Shown: piece after piece, positions 42,514 through 54,800 of the stretch
Position numbering within the stretch: position 1 is the stretch's first letter
Layout: each line of letters starts with the position of its first letter
From: Diadema setosum
Taxonomy: Eukaryota; Echinodermata; Echinoidea; Diadematoida; Diadematidae
Assembly (NCBI RefSeq): GCF_964275005.1
Contig: NC_092702.1
Coordinates: 7,116,330 to 7,180,329, forward strand
Reading direction: 5' to 3'
Length of the DNA stretch: 64,000 bases
Notes under the pieces: generated by a model
What the model saw: only the letters and a program-made list of their open reading frames with translations
The model's database searches: none
What the model was told of the DNA's origin: nothing
Translations under genes and position numbers: made by a program

Positions 42514-42830
42514 CTAAAAGATGTATTTTCTTTTGCCCTTGGTGTTGAAATTCCTCGTGATCTTCTTCATGTAGCGTTTCTTTTCCTTGGCGATGTGTTT
42601 CTTGGCGCATGCCTTCTTCTGCGGTTTCAATAGCGCCATCATTTGATCACAAATGACCAGGTCTATCAAATCTGGACACGCCGCTCCTTGGTTTTTCGGC
42701 TGCTGCAGAACGACCCGGAAGCGTCTCTTGAGCCCCACCTTGCAGGTGTGGTCGCAAGGGCTCCAGGCACCCCAGTTGGTCACTTCGCAGTCCAGTGGGG
42801 TCAGGACTTGGTCCGTTGGCGTCACTCCAC
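42514..42830 (-). CDS. SPON2-like: spondin-2-like exon 4: TSP1 repeat, polybasic tail, stop
   Basis: Acceptor TCCAAAAG. LDCEVTNWGAWSPCDHTC to CPDLIDLVIC is a TSP1 repeat with the WxxW C-mannosylation pattern. The tail 334-373 is Lys/Arg-rich (KEKKRYMKK, KGKRK). No AATAAA is visible before 42032, so the 3' end is unresolved. Confidence 0.93.
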
Positions 42831-45800
42831 CTTTTGGATCCGATTTTGAAATAAAAACAAAACACAAACACACAACTTTAATTTTCAAGCACCTGTGGAT
42901 GGGCAAAGACGTCGGCTTGCCGAATGATGTGTAGGCTGTGCGGACTGAATGAAGTGGGTAGTCATGGGAATTAACAAACCTTACGACGCAAAATCAAATT
43001 GCTGAAAACAACTTTAGTATCGAACACTATTTGGTTACCATTAGAGCATTTATCAAAACTATTCTGACTTCAAGCTGCAAAATTATTTCATAAAATTTGA
43101 ACTTGACAACATGACCGTTATTGAGATACATTATCACCACCAAGTCCACTTATTATTTATTAAATTTCTTGATAATCTTACAATTTGAAAATATGAAAAT
43201 ATGAATAATTGCTTATCCTTTGTAATGTAAAACATGTACGTATAAGATGTTATTCCTTTGTAATGTAAAACAATTGCGCGTAAGATCTTATTCCTTGGTA
43301 ATCTCACTGAGGGTCAGTGGGTAATTCTGTTCGGGACCTGTTTCTCACCTCGCCCAGTGCTTGGGCTGAGGCTGCTGTTAGAAAGCTCTGGTATTAGTCC
43401 TCAAACTTTGGCAGAACATGGAAGAAAAGAGATAATAATCAAATGGCGCCCACACTGAGATTTGAGAATGATGTTACTCTGTCTCGTCCTTAGGGATAGA
43501 GTTATAGATACTGATAATCTGCTTACCTTTGGACGAGTCCCTGTTTTTGTCGCTCTTCGAAACCTCTCTGCTGCCCTCTTCGCTGACCGTCATACCAGTG
43601 TCTCGCAGCACCGTCATCCAGGCAGGTTGGGCGTTCTGCGCCCGTCTGAGCGTGACGTGAGCAATCCTCGGCAGATGGGCTAGGCGCGGATAGTAGAAAG
43701 AGTTGGCGGGATGGCTCGGCTTGCTCGACGTGATCTCGGTGATCGGGCGGCGGTGCGGCTCGGGGTAGTCCGGCGAAGTAAACATGAACCCTTGATCGGT
43801 TCCGGCGTCGTAGGGATGTAGGTCAAGGGTCAACTCTTGCAGCCACTCGCCGTTCTGGCAGAGGTCGAGGCCCGACAGACCCACAAACCAGTCTGGACTT
43901 GGGTCAATGCGGACAGCGAAGGACATCTATGAACCCATTGGGCAGAGAGACAGATAAACAAATTGAAACGATTTAGTCGGATAAAAAAAAAGAGAGAATG
44001 AAACGAGACTTCGATGATGCAGTAGCCATGGCAACAAAACAAGAGTCCCATCGAGAAAGAAACACGATGAGAGAGTTATGAAGAAAAGAGAGAACGAGCG
44101 AGACAGGGAGAGGAAACTTTGATATTAGAGCAGTTCGATGCATCTGTTCGCCCCGTGGATTTGACCTCTGTGCGCTCTCCCACGCCTACACACAATTTAT
44201 TACCAGATCATTATTTCTGATCATTTCGAACCGTCGAAGTGTTACGAATCCTGCAACCAGGGTGGTATTCCAGGTGCAAGAGAATGACGTGGAGCGGAAA
44301 ATGACGGGAGACAGGTGTACCATTATGTCACCACCGTCTCTTTTCCAAATGAGTGAATTGAAAAATTGGATACGGGCCTCGTTAATCTGTTAATCGCTGT
44401 ATTGTTCAGCACTTGGCACTCTAGGGTTTACATCAGGTACGATGGTACAGCGTCTCTATATTTATACAACAAAACACATGAGGCAGAAAGAGCTTATTCT
44501 CATATTCATATTGTTTGTGTGGTTTTTTTTTTTCTTGTTCTAGGAGGAGGTGAAGGAAATGGATAAACATCCATCCACCGCATAGTAGATTTATCTTTAA
44601 TCGTGACGGGGATGTGACATTAAAGAGCTGTGGTTTCTGCTTACATTTAACAGAAGAATGTTTCGGAGTTTCAAATTTCAATGAAAGATCGTGAATTTTG
44701 TTCATCTACACTGATCCTTCAAAATCTATATTTTCCACAATATGTTATTCAAATAGTGCAATTAACCGAGCGCATGTTGACACATGCAGCTAATGCAGCG
44801 CACGTATACATGGCGGCAACGCTGCTGCCACTCACTGACATAGGTAATGGGCAAGATTATAATGCGTTGATAAGGTAGAATAATGTGAAACACCGACCAA
44901 ATTATTGCAAATTATTAGTACGATTAGCAGCGCGTAACGTCACCTATGATGAGTATACATGACACAATTAAGTAACCTGTACATATCATTGAGAAGTGAA
45001 ACATTTGATCTTTACTCGCTGGTCTCACTCTGTATCTTTGCCGGTTAGACCTACTTGCACGGATACAAGAAACCTACATGTAGATGTGAATCATCGTGTT
45101 GCATTGAAAATCTCTTACATTATATTAACACAATTACCCAACTAGCAACAGGTCGAATTTGCGGTAAAGGTGGGTACCAATATTGTTTTTGTAGTTTGTA
45201 CCTAGCTCTTATCATAGCAAGTTACTGAAGTAGAAAAGGCACATTGTCACGGCACCTTTATCAAAAAGAGTCGACGCAAAACCGCACCTTGGGAAATTCT
45301 CTATTGACGCTGAACTGTGTTGATGACGTCCCTACACCTTGCGTTATCCTGTCGCTGCCTATGGTCGTGAAGACGTCGGGAGAGGAGAACGCCCGCCGGA
45401 GACCGCCGAAGTCCGTACCCTCGGCGAAGTGCGCAAAGGGACCGCTGGACACGCGGTTCTCTTCCCACATCGTGAAGCGGTTGTTGTGGACCACGCCTGG
45501 GGGCAAGAACAGAATTATTGAATTCATGGACACAGCTATATCAAGACTTCCGGATCAACACTGTATGCATGGTCACTTGTGCTTCTGCCATCGTCAAGAA
45601 AGTTCAGCAGATCAGCTGTCATTAAGTAATGAATGTACAGGTCTATACCGGAGTATGAAGATATAGAAGGGTAAAAGATTTAACGCAGCCACATGTTCTT
45701 AACGAGACCAGGAAAATTTGTCAGGTACTTGATACTTAATCGCTTGATCATGCATTGATCTACCCTTGGTAAGATTTATGAGCTCGAACTCATACGATGC

Positions 45801-48800
45801 ATGCAATTCCACAGTGAGTGATGTGATTCACAAACCGTACCATGTAGGCCTACTGTAAGATTGTGAAATTCTGAATAATGAATGTTATGTTTTAGTGTTT
45901 GTTTTTCATTCCAGTACAGCTCTCGAGAGTATAATTACTGCCATTTTCACAGCCTCATGGTGATTGCTATGATGCGCTGATTTTCACAACGACTCTTCAA
46001 GATTGGACATTGCAAGCACCGGCATAAATTATTTTACAGTAATCAATCTCTTCAGCATGCTGTTCGATTAAAAGTGACGAGGCTGATAATGATAATAACG
46101 TGTGAAGAGTTGGCGTCATACGTTTCATGTGTATCTAGTTGGTTATGTGTCAGAAGAAACCTTACAGGCAGCTACCGTATTATGTGTCAGCTGTTCAACA
46201 AACACACCCATCTTACCCTATTCTAAACCTTGCTATCTCGAGTAATGCGGAGTTCGACATCCAAATCACGAAATTTACGCCAATACCTAATGCAGCCTGT
46301 CCTGAGAAAGTGACCCGTGTTGCGGTGATCTGACCCCATTTTTTACTGACCCCAGTGTTGGTGTAACCATCAGAGCTTTTTTTTTTTCCTGCTCTCAGTT
46401 CTTGTTGATTTCGTTGCTTCCGTTATTTTCCTTGACCAGAAGTTAATAGACACGCCAACAAGAAATGGTTCAGGTGATTGCGTTTCCCGTAATTCGACGT
46501 GTGATATCATTACTGATGGCCTTGCCACTGGTTTCGCAGCTGATCCTGTAACTTCAACAAAGTAGGTTAGAATATTGAGCCCAGAGTCAGACGTTGGATG
46601 TCAAAACCCCGAATGACCGGGATGAAAAGATTTTTGTGTCTCATGATGACCGGAAATCATCAGAATACAGTAAAAAGGACAGTAATAACATCCTGCATCT
46701 CACATACAGACAGACAGACAAACAAACAAACACGCCCTCGTAGTTTGATACGAACACGAATATGTCATTCGACATCTGTAGTTATGTCACCGGTTAAAGA
46801 AACAGGCCACGATAGTGCCGTAGGTCTATGTAACTTTTTACCTGGAGGTCATGACATACTAGGAAATTAGATGTTAAAAGTCTACTGTAGTTGGATGAAG
46901 AGTGGTTTAGGATATTGCAATCATGGGGGTATAGTAGCTCCATGTTCTAACTTAAGTTATCATTTTCAACTCTGAGCCTTTGACCATTTCAAGAGCTTCC
47001 AAGAGCGTGTTTTGCACGCGAAGATCGATGTTGTTATCTTTAATTCTCATACCAGACAGATGTTTAATAATGATGCATCATGACCTGTGCTTCATTATGA
47101 TGACCATTACCTTACCTGACGCCCCCGACATCGACACATGATTGGTTGAGGCATTACGGTATTACATCCCATCCCCACTCCGGCCATTGAAGATGCATTA
47201 TTACTTATTTACAGTGTGCTTACTGGCATGCACTAACAATCTCATAGTGATCGTCCATGGTGGAAAAACATAGACGAGCTTGAAGAATGAGCGAGGAATC
47301 ACGAGGTGCTACACGAAGTCCCAGGTTCCCATGCCTTGGAGTGATCTTCACTGGACTTCCAGAACTACCTTGACTACTGCAGCCAAACGTAACAAAGACA
47401 ACGGATATACATGTAGTTTTATGATGTCTTAATATCTATTTTTGCGAATTTTCATAGCTTAGATCGGGAGCCATACACCATTTCTAACAATCTGACACGG
47501 TAACGTGATCGATATTGAATGGACTACCTTCTAAGCCTACAAGGTATCGTCAAAGGTGGCTCTACTTCTCCAAACTTTCCCAAGTAGACTTGCATTTATA
47601 GTTTACGAATGTTAGACTTCGTGGTCTGTATAGGAACTATACCCAAGTAGATCACCAACCTCAATTTTTTTTTTTTTTTTTAAGGCGAAGCATGTTATAA
47701 TGGACAGCACTCCCGGTCAAACGACCCACTGTGATCGTAATCATGACCCCGGCGCTGTAGACAAGTGCCAATTTCATTCTGGAAATGGCATCGTGCAGGG
47801 AGCGGAGAAAAGCTCTCGCTCCGTGCCTCCTGGATCCTCCGCCTCTCGTCGGGCACTTCAAAAACCATTTGCTAATCAGCAAGCTAAATCACCCGGCATT
47901 GCAGCCGCGGGAAAGCGGGGACAAGTGTTTATATTCTCTGTGTGGGGCCCCTGCACAGATAACTAAAAAGGAAGTTCTTCTTCCTTTCCTCGTTCCCTCC
48001 GAGTTCAGGCATCTCCTGGTCTCGCATCCGACTTCGACAGGTTTCATGAGAAAGCGCAAAGTGGTTGCCATGGTTTCCCCCTGAAGTACCACCGGGAAAT
48101 CTGGATCACCTTGAGCCAGTAATTGAGAATTACTTCCAGCGAGGAGTCTCGAGTTTCACTCAGTGAGTCATCGTGTTGTTAATACTGAGTGGGGTTGAGT
48201 TTATGGAGACTGCTCTGATAGCTAGCCGAAGCAAAACCTGGTCAGGAACATCATAGCGTTCGAGTCAGAACATTTTGTGTTCCATCCGCTCGTGGTCACT
48301 CTCATGCATGTAATTAATGACGCTCATTAAAACACAAAATATCCGGTATTGAACCACGAACTACACCCGATCCCATGTTAGAGCTGACAACACGTTATGC
48401 CGCTATCGGGATTACGATTTCAACAGATAGACCAATATGAAACCACAGCTAGCAATCCCGAGCATGCGAGGATTAAGGCCAATTGACATCTCGTTGGACA
48501 CCAGCACTCAGCAGGCTACGGTCAATGTATAATTAAAACCTGCGGAGTGACTTAGTAGGATTACAACGTATTTACATGTACATCAATCATGGAGCTACTA
48601 CAGTGTTGTATCTCCCTGTTTCAACCGTCATTTTCGGACAACAGTAAAGACAGGCATGGAAATCTTAGTGTACAAGATGCACAAATTCAAAGAAAGTATG
48701 GATACAGTGGTATCCCATAATTCCCTGCGTCGTCGGTCGGGACCAGTAATATCTTTTTTTCTTCTTCTTTTTTTTTTTTTTAGATAGTTGATGGCCTGCT

Positions 48801-51800
48801 GAGCAGAGCTACATGTAGGACCTCGTAACAATTAAGGGGTGCATTTTGGCCAGACTATTATTTGCTGTTTCTTTCCAAACCATAACCAAGGATAGCTTAA
48901 AGCGTGGGTGTATGAGGTACACATGCAAAGAACGTATAGACTCAGTGGTATCAGATGACTGCTTCTGCGCAGTCGGTCAGGTTCGGGTTTTTTTATTTTT
49001 TTAAATACAGTTTATTGCCTGCTGAGCAGAGCTACGTGTAGTACCTCGTGACAAGGAGTGCGTTTTGACCAAACCATTACCTGCCGTTTCTTCCTTCCAA
49101 ACCCAGGCTTTAGCATTATAACTATAGGGATAGATCAAAGCGTGGGAGTATGTGCTAAATTAGGGGGAAATTAGATTTCATAGTGGAGTTTCTACTCTTT
49201 TGTGGAACATCGTGCGTTTCCGTGGAGAGCTAACGATCAAATTCCTACCAAAGCCTATAGTCTCTTCAAGAATCAGGCGGGTGCGAAATTGACCGACGAA
49301 AAATGCAGCTCATGTAGAAAGGACTCAGGCGACATTTACGAGCAGATCACTTGGGAAAGCGCGCGAGTCCGGTCCGACGATTAATTTGTCGAGAGTCAGG
49401 AGTTCAAGATCGAAAGGTTTCTAATTGGCGTGATTATCGCCTTGGGCCGTCGGTCACCCTGACATTCGAACGGTCAGGGGAAGTTGAGCGGAGACAGACC
49501 TCAAGCTTCGAATCGGCGTTAGAAATCTAGAAGGCGAGGTGGTAAAGGTGGGAGGCTGAGGGAATTAGGGGAGAAAGGGAGGGCGAATTGGTTTTCGTTA
49601 CCACACGCCATACAGGACAACCAAAACGGACGACGGCTTCATGTGCTGTAGTTATCTTATGTTCTTGTTCTATGACCGACCGGGAGGCAAGCAGAGGACC
49701 AACTAAACGAAAAGAAAAGCATATTTAGGAAGATCTCGCCTTAAATTACCAGATGTTAAACACTATAATATCAGACGTCGGTATCATATACATTGAAAAT
49801 TAATTCCATGTGCTTTGCGTGTCGATTGGCACAGAAAACAAAGAGTTTAGTACACACTGTCCAGAGTCTCAGACACAAAAAGGGTTTAAGACGTGACCTG
49901 TCCCCCTCCCACCCCCCCCCCCCACACACACACACACAATCAAGACGCTTAACAATAAACCTTTCGTTAACCTGCATCCGCGTCTCATATAACAGGTACG
50001 TGACGTCTTGGATGTATATAGCTCAATCATGCCGACTAGAGAATTTTGGCATCGGCTTTCTCAGATCGTCTTGCAATACATCGCGATGGACGGACGGGGT
50101 GATATATGAGACAATGCACCCTGAGATTATGGCACTAAAAGGGAAGATCTTCGACGTTCTAATTTTGGATTTCGCCCCCCTCCCCAAGGAACTCCAATAT
50201 CACACATCGAAATTATTATACTCATTACTTGTTCCTTTAGTTCTCTTATTACATCAATAAACTTATAAATTAGGTATTTTTACCATTAGTTTCTGCCGTT
50301 AATGAGGAATTGTTGTTTATAATCGTTAACTTAAACAAAGACGCAGTACCTGCTGTCCTATATAGATCAAAACGCTGCCTATCAGACGGAAGCTCGGTAG
50401 TCCAGTGGATATGTCGTCTGTCTATGCAGCAATCAGGAGGTCGTTCGAGTCCAGCCCGAGTATGCATGCCCATGATTTTATATCATGGCAACTACTAAAA
50501 CACTGGATTATCGATGTTTATTCCTGTCGATGCAGGGCAATTTGTCTATTAGTCGCAACTTTAATTTGAGTTCGTATTTATTTGTTTGTGTTTTCTTTAC
50601 ACACTTGAACTTTTTTGGAACAGTATTTACCGCCATTCAAATAATATATTTGGATTTAGCTGTATTCAGCAATATCCGTAAGCTTGTAAAAACTTTGTTG
50701 TCAGTAGTGTAAAGTGATAAACATTTCTGATTGAGCAACTGGAGATTTTCAGCAATTACTGCTTCTGAGCGATCGAACGTTCGGTGTGTTGAAGTGGAGG
50801 ATTTTTGTCTGCAATAAGCCTTTGATTGAGCACAGCCCAAGTTGTGGTATACAGGTACCCATGTTGACGCGTATTCTGTGAATTCGCATCTTGGGAACGA
50901 GGAATATTAACCTCCATCAAAACTACTTCGGCCACCATCTACAAGCCCAGTCTGTACCAAAGTTCATCTCTTCCCTCTATAACCCAACGAAAAGTGGTTC
51001 CCAACGAATATGTCAATGTGCCCTCTGGTGTGAGGAGTTCAGTATGAACTCCATGAGACCCTTTGATGGATGTTACTTGGAGTCTCCGCCACCAGTCCCC
51101 TCCCCCTTCTTCCTTCATTCCCGTTCCGCTCGCTCTCTCGTATCAAGATACAAGCGAACCTATGATGTTACTTGTCACCTTGATGGGTTCTGACAGAAGA
51201 CGCTGCGTTAAGTATTGCCTTCGACTGTTTGAGTGAGGGTCTGAAATGTGACGGCAGCTTCTTGTAGCGGGCATACGGATGACTGTCTTTTTATGTTCGT
51301 TAACCCATCGCTTCCTGGGGGAGTTCTGCGACAAAAATATCCATCTTGTCTTCAACTTATCAGCATCTCTGTATTTCACTGCCTATCTTCTATTGGAAAA
51401 AGATTGCGTGAGATAGGCTAAAGGGATGGTACAGTATTGGTGGAGATGAAAATTGGGTTTTTAACTTTTTGTGAGATACCAAACACTTGTGATATAGTAC
51501 AGAGCATACCATTTCATTCAAAGTTTATTTGATGAAAATCGGGTTTGGAATGTCTGAAACATCCAAAAACAAAGTAAAACAAAGCGATCGTAATAAAGTG
51601 TGGGTCCCACACTTTATTAGAATCGCTCTTTTTGGATATCTCAGCCAGTTCAAAACAAATTTTCATCAAATAAACGTTGAATTCCTCGTAGAATTACATG
51701 CTCTTTCATATTTCATAAGAGGCTTCTCATTATCTCACAAAAAAAAAAATGTTAGAAACCTGGAATTAGGTCTCAACCAAAACGATACAGTTTTAGGATC

Positions 51801-54800
51801 AATCATAAATATGACAAGACAGAGGCTTCGAAAATTCTGCAACCGGCAGTAAGTATACTCAAACAAGACTCCAATTATTATTTTTGTTTACCCTATCTTA
51901 TAAAACACAAACAAGGAATAGTAAAAATTGCAGCAAAACAGAATACAACACTGAACCACAAGTATATGGTTTCTGGGACAAGATGTGTTAAGCTTGTGGA
52001 CTGTCAAACTTTTCCACAGAAAGCCACCCGCTTAGTATCCACGTAAGTGTTCTTATTCTACGAATACAACTCAAGGGTTTTGTACGTTGTGGTCATAGTA
52101 GATCTCTTTAAACCGAGATCTGCTGAATTCCCTGTTCCATTGAGACTTTATCACACTATTGCAGATCAGATTTTCAGATTAACAGCAAATTCGTTTCAGA
52201 GAGATATATAATGAATAGTAATGTTAATTTGTCCCTGTTTTACCGTTGATAGGAAGACGTCTTTATTTTAATTCCCTGTAAGAACAATGTCAACTAAGAC
52301 ACCTTCGTATGTCTCTGATACGGCAAAGACCGGGGAGCGACCAATTCCTTCATCATCACATTTCATCTTCCCTCTGTCTCTTCCTATAATTTATTCTTCT
52401 TCTTTATTCTGTCGTTTTGTTTCTCGATTCTTCTTCATTTTTTTTTTCATGTCATTTCCCCCCGATTTTCTCGGATTACATCTCCTTTACGAGACAACTC
52501 TCTTGCCGACAGCCAGCGATAGCGCAGCGCGCCTGGTTTGATTTCCCAGCACGACACATCCTGAACCACTCGGGAAGGCAGGTCGCTCGGTGGGCCCGCC
52601 GATCGTCACGACGAGTAGCAAGGGGACCCCTGACAGGATTAGGTTAAAGGGACACCGGGATAGGGCTACCCTCCGCAACTTCAAGGTGCTGGTCAGCTTT
52701 TATAGAAAAGGGAACATTTTTATTCATGCCTGTCAGTCTCTCTGTCTGTCTGTCAGTCTCGCTTCAGTTGGTCGGCTTCGGAAGCTTGCGTAGGACTTTG
52801 TCACCTCAGTCTCAGTGCAGGGAGGTGAGTCTCACCTCCCTGGGTGAACCAACACCCCAAGTGTTATGCTTTTGTAATTCCATTATTTTCACCAAAGGTT
52901 CTTTTGAACAGTGACGTTGCAGAACGTACATCATGGAAGTTACCAATTTGACTTTTCTCAAAAAATATGCATTTCTATTTCATGACATTGCGTAAGATGT
53001 AACATAGACTTTGCGAACCTCACTTCCCCGACATACTTGTTTGAAAGTAAATCTTCATATCAAATTAAAATTATTTTTTGGCGGAAGTCACCTCCTGGCA
53101 ATATGACTAAGATAGGTTTTCAGAAAACCGTGTAGATACGTTTAAACTGTTTAATTTTTATGGTTTGTTTTCATTTCTAATTGATGTTTTCCTCATTTCA
53201 ATTTTATTTGGACAAAAGCTAGTTACTCTTCAAATCAAAGAGCTTTAGTGAGACTCGGAAATTGGTCTCTGTATCTGCAAAAAAAAAAGAAGCTCATTAA
53301 TATCCTATGTACTTCCCTCTTTTTTAACGAGTTAAATCGCATAATGGGAGAAAGAAAAACGCTAAAAGATTTTGTTTTTCTTTTCTGGAGGGCCTTTTCC
53401 TGCATCTCCATTTTTGGAATGAAGGCAACTATCACAAGCGTCATGACAACTGCAATGTAAGTAAGCCAATCAACACACTGTGTTAGTTGTCTCCATTCAA
53501 GATATCTAGGTTATTAAATAATTATGTGCACCTGGAATCAGACATTTGTGATTTCCGTGATATGTCTTTCTATTATTTTAAGAATAATGACTACTAGTGT
53601 TTCTTTTCAGGGTTTGCATTGTCGATATCGCAGATGAAGAGCATTCTCTGTTTTGCACCATTAGCAATATAATGTTGTGAAGCGGCACCGGCGGGCATGG
53701 AAACGATAAGTGCAATCTACCGTGAATGAACAATATGCACATTGTCACTGACGTTTACTGACGCTTCATCGTCTCGAGCAAAAGACGACGTCACAATGCT
53801 ATCCACTATCCCAAAGCCGAAGAGATGACAGCGGAAGACAAGATTCAGTGAGGGGCGTGGTAACATTGCTACCTTGGTGATGACGTTTAACACGTCTCAT
53901 TGGCGATGGCATTTACAAGGTAGCATTCGGTCGGCCCCAAAGTTATATGTGTGTTTGTGCCCATTGCACTTAACAAATGGGCATACGAACCCATGTTCAG
54001 CCTAAATCTTTTCTGCGTCATGTTTTTGTTTTAGTGGTATTGAAACGTATCAGACCTTCGAGGTGACGTCAAAGTCAGGTGTCACATTTAATGTAGTTAA
54101 TGCCTTCGAACTTGGTAGTGGTAGTCTTTACAGGTTGAGTACTCTTATAAAATAGTTTACAATCTTCCAAAGATAAGCCGGAGGGCATGGATTTCAGGAC
54201 ATAACCTACACTTTAACATGAATATAAAAAAGAGGAACTAAAAACATTACGAAACCATTTGTCTGGAAAGCAGGAACCTGGTGATTTCGTGAAGGCTTCA
54301 TTTCATCAAAGACAAATATATAACACCCCGAGGCCCACTATATTCGTCACGATACTTAACGAAAGAGATTGCTTTAGACGGGTAATATCGCATCTCAAAA
54401 ATCTTGCGGTTGACAAAATGTTGTGTCGACAATTTTCCGACACCAGTAACGATTTGTACTCATTATCCGGTATGGGGGGTGAGGAGGTTACCAGCCCTCA
54501 AGCGTGACGCTCAAATTTCAACACGGAAAATTCCCTACTTCGTTGGTATAACACCCGGTTTTTACTCCTCACTTTGACCAGGTTTTTCACTGCGTGAAAA
54601 AAGGGGGAGGGGATAAGATGTCGCTATGCAACAGGTATACACGATGCACGAAATCTTGTGTAAGTCAACCTGGGATTACTTTCTAGAGTATAATGATGAT
54701 AACATACAGGCATAACATGTTCTAACAGATAACGTGCTCTTAGGATCTGTCGAAAGGTTAATATCCATTTTTTTTTTAAGATTCTGCCTTCATAATCCTG

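Noticed and set aside
43462-43683. Plus-strand open frame over spondin exon 3
   Set aside because: Antisense shadow of the conserved spondin coding exon.
46660-46740. Fragment with CAGACAGACAGACAAACAAAC as a copy of the repeat at 26343
   Set aside because: Only simple-sequence similarity; the diagnostic GGAGGTAAT end is missing.
49793-50260. 155-codon plus-strand open frame
   Set aside because: Composition changes along its length, it crosses a C run and an ACAC tract, and no motif or splice context supports it.
50637-50840. Minus-strand open frame beginning like a myristoylated protein (MGCAQSK)
   Set aside because: The first codon is TTG, not ATG; there is no upstream ATG in frame and no family match. 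The motif is a product of translating an alternative start.
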